From Thiorhodococcus drewsii AZ1 (GTDB lineage: Bacteria; Pseudomonadota; Gammaproteobacteria; Chromatiales; Chromatiaceae), in assembly GCF_000224065.1 (NCBI RefSeq), contig NZ_AFWT01000010.1, forward strand, positions 1-64,000: a DNA stretch of 64,000 nucleotides, in the 5' to 3' direction. The notes under the pieces were generated by a model. The model had not been told where the DNA came from. It made no database searches and was given only the letters and a program-made list of their open reading frames with translations. Positions 1 to 7,465 of the stretch are shown one piece after another. The position numbers were made by a program, and so were the translations under genes. The first letter of the stretch is position 1. The number at the start of each line of letters is the position of its first letter.

Positions 1-75
1 CCTCATGCGCTTATCTCGGTGCCGTCTGGGCTTCGGGTGCGCTCTGCTTGCTCGATTCGACCTTGCTTGCCCGCT

Positions 76-1111
76 CCTGATTATTAACATGCCTCAGCCA
101 TTTTCAGGAGACGGTGTGGCATCGGTGGAGTTCGCACTGCAGCCCATCCAAGGCGCGGGAGCATGGAGGCCAGATCAAATCGGCGATTGAAGCGATAGCA
201 AAACTCGGCCAGGAAGCGTGGTAGATGCTTGCTGCTCACCTGATGATAGGAACCATGCAGGCTGTTTTTGACGTTACCGAGGACGGTGTTAAGCCACTGA
301 AATTCGGGCAAGGCCATGCTGCGATAGCCGCCACCGGTGACGACGGGCTGGTGCTCGAACCCGGCGCTGGCGACGCCACGAAAGCACGCCAGCCCATCGG
401 TGAGCACGATGGCATTGGGATCGAAGTGGCGCTTGGCGAAGCGCTCGACTTCGCGCGAGCGGAAGCCGGCCACCTTGCCCAGGCAAAGCCCGATCGGGTG
501 GCCTTCTGCGTTGCAGGACAAGGCGGCGATGAACGCAACCTTGTTCGGTGAGCCGCGCCCAGGCTTGGCCCCGTGACGCTCTCCGCCCCAGTAGGCATCG
601 TCTACCTCGATAACGCCCTTGAGTCGGGTTTGATCGTCACGCTCTTTCATGACCTGCAACAGCTTGTGCTTGACCCGCCAAGCGGTGAGATAGGAGACGC
701 CCAGATGACGCTTGAGCTCCAGCGCAGAGATGCCGTTTTTCTGCTGCGTCAACAAGAACATCGCCAGGAACCAGGTCGTGAGCGGCAGCTTGGTCGCCTC
801 GAAGATCGTCCCAGCCGTTACGGAGGTTTGGTGATGGCAATGGCGGCACTGCAACAGGGCGCGCGTGCGCAGTCGCACCGGTACGCCGCCGTGACCACAG
901 CTCGGGCAGACGAACCCCTGCGGCCAGCGCCATTGCTCCAGGGCTTCAACGCACAGAGCTTCACGGCCGTAGTGCGTCATAAATTCCTGCAAGCTCAAGC
1001 CCTTCTGAAATTGGATCGGGTTTTGTGCCATCAGCGTTTCTCCAGGAACTCGCGATGGTCTCAGTATGCGCCGACTCAGCACTCGCAGGCTGAGATTCGT
1101 AAATAATCAGG
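76..1111 (-). mobile_element. IS1595-family insertion sequence, copy A (intact)
   Basis: A complete 1,036-bp element. Its ends are inverted repeats reading inward CCTGATTATTAA at the left and CCTGATTATTTA at the right (reverse complement of the bases ending at 1111). It is flanked by a perfect 8-bp direct repeat TGCCCGCT at 68-75 and 1112-1119, the target-site duplication length known for IS1595-family elements. It carries one transposase gene on the minus strand. A second, slightly diverged copy lies at 40015-41048, which fixes the element boundaries independently. The sequence it interrupted is cut by the window edge and cannot be identified. Confidence 0.95.
84..1031 (-). CDS. IS1595-family transposase
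   Basis: DDE transposase of 315 residues that moves the surrounding element. An N-terminal zinc ribbon has Cys42 and Cys45 (CPSC) paired with Cys62 and Cys65 (CRHC). The DDE core shows Asp144 or Asp145 in VIEVDDAYWGG, Asp212 in VLTDGLACF and Glu276 in LAEFCYRFNRR, as expected for the family. The ATG at 1031 is chosen because a GGAGA ribosome-binding site sits about 8 bases upstream; the frame stays open 17 codons further. The stop lies inside the left end of the element. No frameshift is seen, unlike copy B, so this copy is probably able to transpose. Confidence 0.93.
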   Translation of the reverse strand: MAQNPIQFQKGLSLQEFMTHYGREALCVEALEQWRWPQGFVCPSCGHGGVPVRLRTRALLQCRHCHHQTSVTAGTIFEATKLPLTTWFLAMFLLTQQKNGISALELKRHLGVSYLTAWRVKHKLLQVMKERDDQTRLKGVIEVDDAYWGGERHGAKPGRGSPNKVAFIAALSCNAEGHPIGLCLGKVAGFRSREVERFAKRHFDPNAIVLTDGLACFRGVASAGFEHQPVVTGGGYRSMALPEFQWLNTVLGNVKNSLHGSYHQVSSKHLPRFLAEFCYRFNRRFDLASMLPRLGWAAVRTPPMPHRLLKMAEAC

Positions 1112-1722
1112 TGCCCGCTTGATTCGGCCTTCGTAAACGATTGCTGGACAGTCGGCGGCGGGCTGTGCTGACCGCGCGTTATTCGAGATATTATTGAGCT
1201 GGCCGTCCGGCAGGGGCGGTGCGCTCTGATGTCTGTCGAGAGAAGGCTGCGCTCTATGCGGCGATTTGGCTTATTGAGTGGGTGGAGCCTGCTCGACTGA
1301 ATGGAAGGGCGCCAATCCAGTATTCCTTCTTCGTGGTTTGTATGTGCGTGCGTCGTGTCTAAGAAGGGCCTTTCTTATCGCATTCGACGTCTAGGTTATT
1401 ATTTTTATTTATGTGGGTGTGCTTTTGCGTGACGGATTTGGTGCTTAGGCGGCGCGCGTCCGATTTCGATAGAAATAGAGCTGAAATATCGCGTGCTTTC
1501 CCGTTCAAGACCTGTTACGGTATAGAGAGTGAGAGAAGTCGATGATACCAGTCGGCATATGGCGTCTGCTGATTTCGCAGAAATCCAAGTTTGTTTCCGA
1601 GACCTCGTAGCCTCCCTGCCTCACTGATACCGCGCCAGCGGTGACTCCGTATCGAAAGCGTCGCCGTTAGGCCGGCTTCGATATCCTATATACATGCAAT
1701 TTCTGAGTTCAGAGAGACAGCG
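1112..1722. other. Intergenic stretch upstream of the RRM gene, with a leader hairpin
   Basis: No coding frame with recognisable features lies in these 611 bases. Just before the RRM gene, TATCGAA (1650-1656) can pair with TTCGATA (1677-1683), forming a stem about 40 bases ahead of the start codon. This could be a structured 5' leader. No clear -35/-10 pair was recognised. The A/T-rich part around 1380-1550 is the likeliest promoter zone. Confidence 0.4.
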
Positions 1723-1995
1723 ATGAATATCTACGTAGGCAATCTATCTTATAACACGACCGATTCTGATCTGCGTGAAGCCTTTGCGCCTTTTGGTGAG
1801 GTTGCCCAAGTCAATTTGATCAGTGATAAATTCACGGGTCAATCGAAGGGATTCGGTTTCGTCGAGATGCCCAATAATAGCCATGCCGATGCGGCGATTA
1901 AGGGGCTCAATGGAACGGATCTTCAGGGGCGCTCCATCAAAGTGAACGAAGCCAAGCCCAGAAGCGATCGTGGCTCGAGTGGACGGCGTTTCTGA
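1723..1995 (+). CDS. Small RNA-binding protein with a single RRM domain
   Basis: A 90-residue protein that is essentially one RNA-recognition motif plus a short Arg/Gly/Ser tail. RNP2 is IYVGNL at residues 3-8 and RNP1 is KGFGFVEM at residues 42-49; the aromatic residues that stack on RNA bases are all present. Stand-alone RRM proteins of this size occur in cyanobacteria and many proteobacteria, where some are cold-induced; the RNA targets here are unknown. The gene is monocistronic: a hairpin-containing leader precedes it and a strong intrinsic terminator follows 30 bases after the stop. The start is the only ATG giving a complete first beta strand; the upstream AGAGAG is a weak ribosome-binding site. 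Confidence 0.9.
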   Translation: MNIYVGNLSYNTTDSDLREAFAPFGEVAQVNLISDKFTGQSKGFGFVEMPNNSHADAAIKGLNGTDLQGRSIKVNEAKPRSDRGSSGRRF

Positions 1996-2025
1996 GGCGG
2001 TTTCCCGCTTCTTCGGATCCGCTCT

Positions 2026-2061
2026 AAAAGCTTGCCGGCTGTCAGCCGGCAAGCTTTTTTT
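2026..2061 (+). terminator. Strong Rho-independent terminator after the RRM gene
   Basis: A 15-bp stem (2026-2040 pairing with 2044-2058) with a 3-base loop GTC, core AGCTTGCCGGCT/AGCCGGCAAGCT, followed by a run of T to 2061. It lies 30 bases after the RRM stop codon. The A-run on the 5' side makes it potentially bidirectional. Confidence 0.92.
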
Positions 2062-2708
2062 GTGCTTTAAAAACTGACTCTTGTTCGTCGTTATAAAGAT
2101 GGAGTTCGAGTCAAGCTGACATCACTGCGCCTGGAGTGCGATACGAATATTCTGGGATAAAGTCAGTCGCCATTTTGGCCTCCTTTATGCTTTGATGTCG
2201 GTATGGTAAAAGCGGCCTCTAGTATTTGACTCTGCGCTATGTGGTGAATGGTGTTGGTCGAGATGCGATCAAGGTATCTTGATCCATTTATCAGTGACGC
2301 TCTCTTCGGCCTGTTGAGCAGTAGAGTAGAGCGGATACTTCTGGAAGTCGCTCTAGAGTTGCGCCGAATTCGCTTTCGGTTTTATTTTGGAGTCGATCAG
2401 GATGTTGTGGTATTTGCTGTTGCGGCGGTCCATTTTATTTATTTAGCCTGCTTCATTAAAGCCAATCCGGTCTACGGGAAAATACTCTGTTATTTCGATC
2501 TCTGCGATTAGCCTTTTTTTGAGCGCTCAATTAGCACGTTATTGAATGCGTCAGTATCATGTTTTCTCTGCTAATCTGCTCGCAGGGCGCAGATTGTTCG
2601 CAATAGAGACTCTGCTGAAACGTATCCTGAGTGTGGGGATGCGCGACGCAGTTGCGGCGTTTGTTGGGATCCACTGCTGGCGAACCGATACGACTAGGAG
2701 ATGACCAG
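2062..2708. other. Intergenic region with no convincing gene
   Basis: About 650 bases between the RRM terminator and lpxD. An open frame at 2248-2511 (87 codons, plus strand) has a hydrophobic C-terminal half but no recognisable domain and no ribosome-binding site. It may be chance. The stretch is more A/T-rich than its surroundings and presumably holds the lpxD promoter. Confidence 0.35.
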
Positions 2709-3785
2709 ATGGTGTTCGACCTTCCTCAGATCTGTACCTTGCTGCAGGTCCCTCTTACGGCCGCCGAGCCTACGCAAGCGCCTCTGCGTATCGATGGAGT
2801 CAATACCTTGCAATTGGCGGGGGGTGGAGACCTTTGTCTAGCTGAGACCTCCGAGCAGGCCGACGCCGTTCAGGCCAGCGGAGCGGGTGCTATCGTCGTT
2901 CCAGAGGACTTCCCCGTCCTCAGCGGTTCTGTGCTCATTCGTTCGTCGGAGCCGCGGCGAGGATTTTTTCGGGTCGCCGAAGCCTTTGCCTATGTCTCGG
3001 AGATTCAAGGTATCAGCGCGCGCGCGGTGATCGACCCCACGGCGATCCTCGGTCAGGATGTGGCGATAGGCGCCTGCGCTGTTGTTGGTCCCGGCGTGCG
3101 GGTCGGTGATCGCTGCATCATCGGTCCTGGCTGTTATCTTGGGCCTGATGTGGTTTTGGGGATGGACTCTGTCATTGAGGCCAACGTTACCCTTCACCGA
3201 GGCAGTGTGCTGGGTCAGCGTTGTCTCATCCACTCTGGAACGGTCATCGGTGGGGATGGATTCGGTTTCAGTTGGGATGGCAATAGGCATCGCAAGATCC
3301 CTCAGCTCGGGTGCGTGGTGATCGAGGATGATGTCGAAATCGGTAGCAACTGCTGCGTTGACCGGGCCACTCTGGGCGAGACGCGTATCCGCTGCGGCAC
3401 CAAGATCGACAATCTGGTTCAAGTCGCTCATAACACCCAGATCGGCCAGCACGTCATTCTGGTGAGTCAGGCTGGGGTGGCGGGTAGTAGCCGTGTTGGG
3501 GATGGGGCGGTTATCGCTGGACAGGTCGCCATTTCAGACCATGTCAGCGTCGGACCGGGCGCGCGCGTTGGCGGTCAGTCTGGCGTGACCAAGGACGTTC
3601 CGGCAGGTCTTTCCGTGTTCGGAACCCCGGCGCGTCCGATTAGGGATACCCTCCGCGAACTTGCGGCGCTGGCGCAGTTGCCGGGTTTGCTCAAGCGGAT
3701 CAATCGCCAGGCGGGTGAGTTGGTCGAGCTAGGCAAGCGGTTGGAGGCGCTGGAGCAACAGGATCGTTCCGGGTCTTGTCGGTAG
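2709..3785 (+). CDS. lpxD: UDP-3-O-acylglucosamine N-acyltransferase (LpxD)
   Basis: Third step of lipid A synthesis: adds the N-linked hydroxyacyl chain from acyl-ACP to UDP-3-O-acylglucosamine in the cytoplasm. The 358-residue protein has the usual layout: an N-terminal uridine-binding domain (to about 100), a left-handed beta-helix of hexapeptide repeats (about 105-315) and a C-terminal coiled coil. The expected catalytic His241 lies in VQVAHNTQIG. AGGAG at 2696-2700 sets the ATG at 2709; the frame is open 26 codons further upstream. It stands alone rather than in the usual bamA-skp-lpxD-fabZ-lpxA cluster, so it may be a second LpxD paralogue. That cannot be settled from the window. Confidence 0.93.
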   Translation: MVFDLPQICTLLQVPLTAAEPTQAPLRIDGVNTLQLAGGGDLCLAETSEQADAVQASGAGAIVVPEDFPVLSGSVLIRSSEPRRGFFRVAEAFAYVSEIQGISARAVIDPTAILGQDVAIGACAVVGPGVRVGDRCIIGPGCYLGPDVVLGMDSVIEANVTLHRGSVLGQRCLIHSGTVIGGDGFGFSWDGNRHRKIPQLGCVVIEDDVEIGSNCCVDRATLGETRIRCGTKIDNLVQVAHNTQIGQHVILVSQAGVAGSSRVGDGAVIAGQVAISDHVSVGPGARVGGQSGVTKDVPAGLSVFGTPARPIRDTLRELAALAQLPGLLKRINRQAGELVELGKRLEALEQQDRSGSCR

Positions 3786-4012
3786 ATGCGCTAGCACGTT
3801 CGGCAGTCGAATGTTGAGATCGACGGTATGCGCGGTGTTTGGGCCTCTTCACCATCGTGGCCCAGGTCAGCCGGGTCTGATCGTGAGCCGGGGACTCGCC
3901 ACGGGTCTCTGTCCTCGAAGGTCGAGAGCGGTCGCCGTCAGGTGAGTGGCGCCAAGACGAACGGTCACGGGCTCGTCTCGGGAGGCTGCAGTCGAGGGGC
4001 GTGATCGGGTCG

Positions 4013-4588
4013 TTATTGCTTTCGCACGCGACCTGACGCCCTTTTCCATCCGACAGTGTTGCGTAGATTGAAATCGTCCGCGCAGGTTTGCGCAAAAGCT
4101 GTGACCTCATCTAGGTCCCCCTGGCGGTAACCGACGATGCTTGAGGTGCCGCTCTCCAAGATATAGCGAAACCAGTCGACTCCATCTGTGCTCGTGGTCA
4201 TGTCTACTTTTTCCACGGAGGCCAGCTCATAAGGGGTTCTCGCGGAGTAGTTGGGCTCGCTGCTGTCTTTGAGGACGGTCGAGAGGTGATCGGCTGAGTC
4301 TTCATCCGCTGAAGAGGCGTCGGAGCATTGCGTTAGCTGGATGATCGCGCCTTTGAAGAGCTGTCCGTCCAGTGCGGCAAGCGCTTGTGCAGGCTTATCG
4401 GATGAAAGATCGACATGGGCGATTTTCTGAAACCTGTGCTGGAACCTGTCTTCGGAGAATTGTATGCAGCGCACGACTCCGTATGCCGAAAATAGCTCCG
4501 TCACTTCGGCTGCGGTGGTTTCACTGGCGAGATTCGTGACGCAGATCGTCACCATTTTAGGGTCCGGCGTGGAATGTTTAGCCGTCAT
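4013..4588 (-). CDS. Divergent RRM-domain protein with a C-terminal extension
   Basis: A 191-residue protein whose first half (about 10-90) is an RNA-recognition motif. RNP2 reads ICVTNL, but RNP1 is diverged (KIAHVDLS), losing the aromatic residues of the usual GFGFV. An acidic Ser/Asp linker follows, then an unrecognised C-terminal segment of about 60 residues containing VDWFRYILESGTSSIVGYR. The ATG at 4588 follows GGGGCG at a suitable distance; the frame continues 27 codons upstream. It lies convergent to lpxD with about 230 bases between them. RNA binding is plausible but weaker than for the small RRM protein nearby; function unknown. Confidence 0.7.
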   Translation of the reverse strand: MTAKHSTPDPKMVTICVTNLASETTAAEVTELFSAYGVVRCIQFSEDRFQHRFQKIAHVDLSSDKPAQALAALDGQLFKGAIIQLTQCSDASSADEDSADHLSTVLKDSSEPNYSARTPYELASVEKVDMTTSTDGVDWFRYILESGTSSIVGYRQGDLDEVTAFAQTCADDFNLRNTVGWKRASGRVRKQ

Positions 4589-4846
4589 TGAGTCGCCCCT
4601 GATCAGCGATAAGTGATGAAGATCGTGCGTTTGCGCTAACGCAGCATCGATAAATATGGATGTCGGCAAGGATTATCCGTTTAGGTTGTACCTGTAAGCG
4701 GGGTAGTCGGCAATACCATTTCAGAGAATGCAGGCGGCGCATGGCTGTTTTTCTGGTGCGGAAAAGCCGTAATCGATGCGATGTCAATGGTCCTCTTTGT
4801 ACGATATCCCGGAACTCACGTCCGTGGGACGAGGGCGGGTCGACGG

Positions 4847-5644
4847 TTAGCGGATTTGTTCGGTCGTTATCCTGTCTTCACCCGAAGCGTTGTCCGGTTG
4901 GTCGATCAAATGAGCAGAGGCACGGACCGTCATTCGGTATGCCTTGTGGTGGACGGTCTCGCTCCGTTCCTGCGGGCATTGCTGGTCGGTTTCGACGTGA
5001 GTTTCAACCTGGGCCAGGTCGATCTTGAAACGCTCGGCATAGAGCGTTTGGATTTCCTGGGCGACGGTCGATATCTGCCCCAATGATTCGCCAGGCACAG
5101 AGTCTTCGGATGTCAGTACCAGAAGTTGGCGTGCATCGGGGACGATCAGGGCTAGGTGGGTGACATAGAGTCGGCGGATATCTTCAGGTAGCGCTGTGAG
5201 CGCGGCGCAATCGTAGATGGCATCGATTGGTCCGAGATCGGCGGCGGTGGCGGCGAAGAAGTCACCGCACAGGATGCTCAGATTTCCATGTCCCCAGCGT
5301 GTCAGTGGGCCTTGTGTCCGCTTGGTAGATCCAAGGTCATGCTCAAAGAAGAAGGCGCGAACGGCCACCGGGCTCAGCTCGATGCCGGTGACCCTGTATC
5401 CCTCTTTGATGAGCCAGAGCATATCCTGGCTCTTGCCGCACATCGGAACCAATACGCGGCTGCCCTTTGCTAGGCCGAGGCTGGACCACCAACGCATCAG
5501 GAGTGGATTGACCCCCTGTTGGTTCAGATCGGTTCGCTGGTCGCGCCAGTATTGCTGCCAAAGGGCGTTGTCCCGGTTCGTCATCGAAAGGAGGCTCGCG
5601 CGCGCTGGAGTGCGGGCTGCGTGGGTGATGCGATCCTTGGGCAT
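4847..5644 (-). CDS. tpm: Thiopurine S-methyltransferase family protein
   Basis: SAM-dependent methyltransferase of the TPMT family. Bacterial members methylate selenium and tellurium oxyanions or thiol compounds and can give metalloid tolerance. The family pattern is clear: WQQYWRDQR near the N terminus, the SAM loop VLVPMCGKSQDMLWL, GIELSP, the acidic ICGD-like stretch LSILCGDFF and YDCAALTALP. The ATG at 5644 has a good ribosome-binding site (GAGGAGAGG) and gives 265 residues, longer than the usual 215-220. An internal ATG at 5584 would fit the family length better but has no Shine-Dalgarno. The C-terminal end also runs a few residues long. Confidence 0.9.
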   Translation of the reverse strand: MPKDRITHAARTPARASLLSMTNRDNALWQQYWRDQRTDLNQQGVNPLLMRWWSSLGLAKGSRVLVPMCGKSQDMLWLIKEGYRVTGIELSPVAVRAFFFEHDLGSTKRTQGPLTRWGHGNLSILCGDFFAATAADLGPIDAIYDCAALTALPEDIRRLYVTHLALIVPDARQLLVLTSEDSVPGESLGQISTVAQEIQTLYAERFKIDLAQVETHVETDQQCPQERSETVHHKAYRMTVRASAHLIDQPDNASGEDRITTEQIR

Positions 5645-6035
5645 GGCCTCTCCTCGTGAGTTGGAAATGCATGTGCTAATCGAACGGGCACAACGCTTCG
5701 TGAGAAGAGGTATGCGGGCCGATAAGGCTCCGGCAAGCGTCGGTCGGAGGTTCGTGGGAGGGTGACCGCGCTTCTTGCTGGCAGAGTAGCATGGTTAGTG
5801 CTTGGTTCGGCGGCGAGAGCTGGGGCGGTGGAATGCTGTTGTTTTGGTCTTGGTGCGGGGCTGCTCTCGTCGTCTTGGTCAATCACGAACGGCATTTCTG
5901 TCGGTTGGATGTGCGTGTTCGTCTGCCTGCTTCTCCTGCTCGACAGTCATGTCGGCTCGGGCTTAACCTAGATTCCTTGTCAACCAGGGCCTCGCGATCC
6001 TGGTTTTTCGATCAAACTATGTTTGCAGGTGTCCA
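5645..6035. other. Intergenic region ending in a terminator-like hairpin
   Basis: About 390 bases between the divergent tpm and bacteriohemerythrin genes. No coding frame looks real. Near the right end AACCAGG (5982-5988) pairs with CCTGGTT (5999-6005), followed by T to 6008. This terminator-like hairpin lies only 28 bases before the bacteriohemerythrin start codon. It could be an attenuator in the leader or the end of a small RNA transcribed from this gap. Confidence 0.5.
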
Positions 6036-6443
6036 ATGCTCAAAGACTGGTCCGACGTCTACCTCATCGGCGTTCCCGAAATCGACCAACAGCATCAGGG
6101 GTTCTTCGTGGCCTCGCATCGTCTGTACGAAGGTATCCTCGACCGTGACGGCAAGGCTGCTGTAGGGCCGGCGATCGCCTTCATGCGGGAGTATGCGGAG
6201 GAGCACTTCCAGACGGAGGAGGCATTCATGCGCGAGCATGACTACCCTGGTATCAAGGACCATCTGCGCCAGCACGTCGCCTTCTTTAAGCGTCTAGATG
6301 AGCTTGAAAATGATCTGATGATCTTTGGCCCAAGTCAGGATCTGGCGGACCGCGCTCTAGATATTACCCAGGATTGGCTGATCGACCATATTGCGGATGA
6401 GGACATGCTGTATGCATTGCATGTTAAGGCGGGCGTAGCTTAA
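6036..6443 (+). CDS. Bacteriohemerythrin (oxygen-binding di-iron protein)
   Basis: A single-domain hemerythrin of 135 residues that reversibly binds O2 at a non-haem di-iron centre; bacterial forms are implicated in oxygen storage, delivery or sensing. All iron ligands are visible: His20, His57, Glu61 (HFQTE), His76 and His80 (HLRQH), His118 and Asp123 (HIADED). The opening sequence DVYLIGVPEIDQQHQ is characteristic. AGGTG lies just before the ATG. It is monocistronic: a terminator-like hairpin precedes the start and another hairpin follows about 55 bases after the stop, convergent to the PEP-CTERM gene. Confidence 0.95.
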   Translation: MLKDWSDVYLIGVPEIDQQHQGFFVASHRLYEGILDRDGKAAVGPAIAFMREYAEEHFQTEEAFMREHDYPGIKDHLRQHVAFFKRLDELENDLMIFGPSQDLADRALDITQDWLIDHIADEDMLYALHVKAGVA

Positions 6444-6498
6444 TACTGCTGTAGCTTAAAGAAAGGGTGGTTTAAATTAGGGTGTGTGTTGCTGGAAG

Positions 6499-6536
6499 GA
6501 AAGCGCCCTCAAATTCTGCGAGAGCGCTTTCTCTTT
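6499..6536 (+). terminator. Intrinsic terminator after bacteriohemerythrin
   Basis: GAAAGCGCCCTC (6499-6510) pairs with GAGAGCGCTTTC (6520-6531) with one mismatch around a 9-base loop, followed by TCTTTT. It sits between convergent genes and may also serve the PEP-CTERM gene on the minus strand. Confidence 0.75.
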
Positions 6537-6543
6537 TGCTTAA

Positions 6544-7104
6544 TTAGGCTCGTGCCGTTTTGCGTCGCTTGGCTATTCCGGCGAGTCCAAGCATCGCAGA
6601 GCCGAAGAGCCAGCCGGCCGCAGGTAAGGGAACTGACGTTGCACCAGCTGAGAACGATGCTGTAGTTCGCGTTCCTTGAGTTGTGATCGTGAAATATGCT
6701 GGGGTTGTTTCGTAGAGGGTATCTGTGCTGCTAAGTGTGCCAGAGAGGACCACAACCAGATAATTTGGGTCTTTGTTTTGTGTAACGGATTCAACTTCGT
6801 CGGCATTGAATGAAAACTGGCCACTGTTAAAAGACCAGATTGTTTTTCCAGATACTTCATCCGGATCGAACTTGAATCCTTGGAATGTTAGTGAAGAACC
6901 GGTTTTGGCGCCATTCATTACTTTGAGATCGTCATTGCCATAGTTGGCTTCGACTGCCCCAAATGAAACTGAGACTGCGTCTGGTATAGATGCGTTAAGT
7001 ATTATTTCGCCAGTGAAATCGATGGAGCCGTTAATTGTGGCTGCGTTTGCAACGGTCGCTAACGAGAGTAGTAATAATGCAATTGCTGATTGAAAAAGCC
7101 TCAT
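6544..7104 (-). CDS. PEP-CTERM (VPLPA-type) exosortase substrate protein
   Basis: Exported protein of 186 residues. It has a signal peptide (RLFQSAIALLLLSLATVANA), a Ser/Thr/Asn-rich beta-type body and a C-terminal sorting signal: VPLPAAGWLFG, a hydrophobic segment, then KRRK. This tripartite tail is recognised by exosortase (EpsH/XrtA), which cleaves it at the membrane; substrates are typically linked to exopolysaccharide and biofilm matrix. The ATG at 7104 follows GAGG at 8 bases. The exosortase itself is not in the window, but the divergent neighbour resembles the PEP-CTERM-associated TPR lipoprotein. A sigma-54-like promoter lies upstream. A/T content is higher than in the neighbours. Confidence 0.88.
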   Translation of the reverse strand: MRLFQSAIALLLLSLATVANAATINGSIDFTGEIILNASIPDAVSVSFGAVEANYGNDDLKVMNGAKTGSSLTFQGFKFDPDEVSGKTIWSFNSGQFSFNADEVESVTQNKDPNYLVVVLSGTLSSTDTLYETTPAYFTITTQGTRTTASFSAGATSVPLPAAGWLFGSAMLGLAGIAKRRKTARA

Positions 7105-7212
7105 GTTTAATGCCTCATCATAAATATGGATTAAAAATTGCATTCTCAAGCAGCCGGTCCGTGTTTAGTGGTTGCTGATATGCGTAAGCTGTACCTCGTC
7201 AATTGTTAATTT

Positions 7213-7229
7213 AGCAGGATATGTGCCGA
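7213..7229 (-). promoter_or_regulatory. Candidate sigma-54 promoter of the PEP-CTERM gene
   Basis: On the minus strand CGGCACATATCCTGCT matches the sigma-54 pattern GG-N10-GC (consensus TGGCAC-N5-TTGC), with the GG at 7227-7226 and GC at 7215-7214. It would start transcription about 100 bases before the ATG at 7104. RpoN with the PrsK/PrsR pair is known to drive PEP-CTERM genes in other bacteria. The rest of the 361-base divergent gap (7105-7465) is A/T-rich and holds no gene. Confidence 0.5.
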
Positions 7230-7465
7230 AGTTAAGGCTTTTGATTCTGTGGTCGATTTTAGTATCTTTTTTTGGAGGTGATTTTTTAAAACAGTGGCTT
7301 AGCAGAGTCTGAGGTGCGTAAATATGGACCGTGAAATTATGGTGCACGCTAGGTGGTGGTGCTGATATTTGTGAACGGTGCTGTAACAGATTTATTTTTT
7401 GTAACAATCTTGATGCGTTTTGGTCTGGCGCCTGAATGTGCTGCTGGGACTTCGGAGAAATTCAA

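Noticed and set aside
1-75. Gene interrupted by IS copy A
   Set aside because: Joining 1-75 to the sequence after the target duplication gives only a short frame that soon stops, with no recognisable protein; too little sequence is present.
2248-2511. 87-codon frame as a real small membrane protein
   Set aside because: No ribosome-binding site, no family, and A/T-rich intergenic context; kept only as a remark in the intergenic entry.
7420-7465. Sigma-54 promoter for the PrsT-like gene (TGGCGC with GTGCT)
   Set aside because: The spacing between GG and GC is 11, not 10, and the site would lie almost at the start codon.
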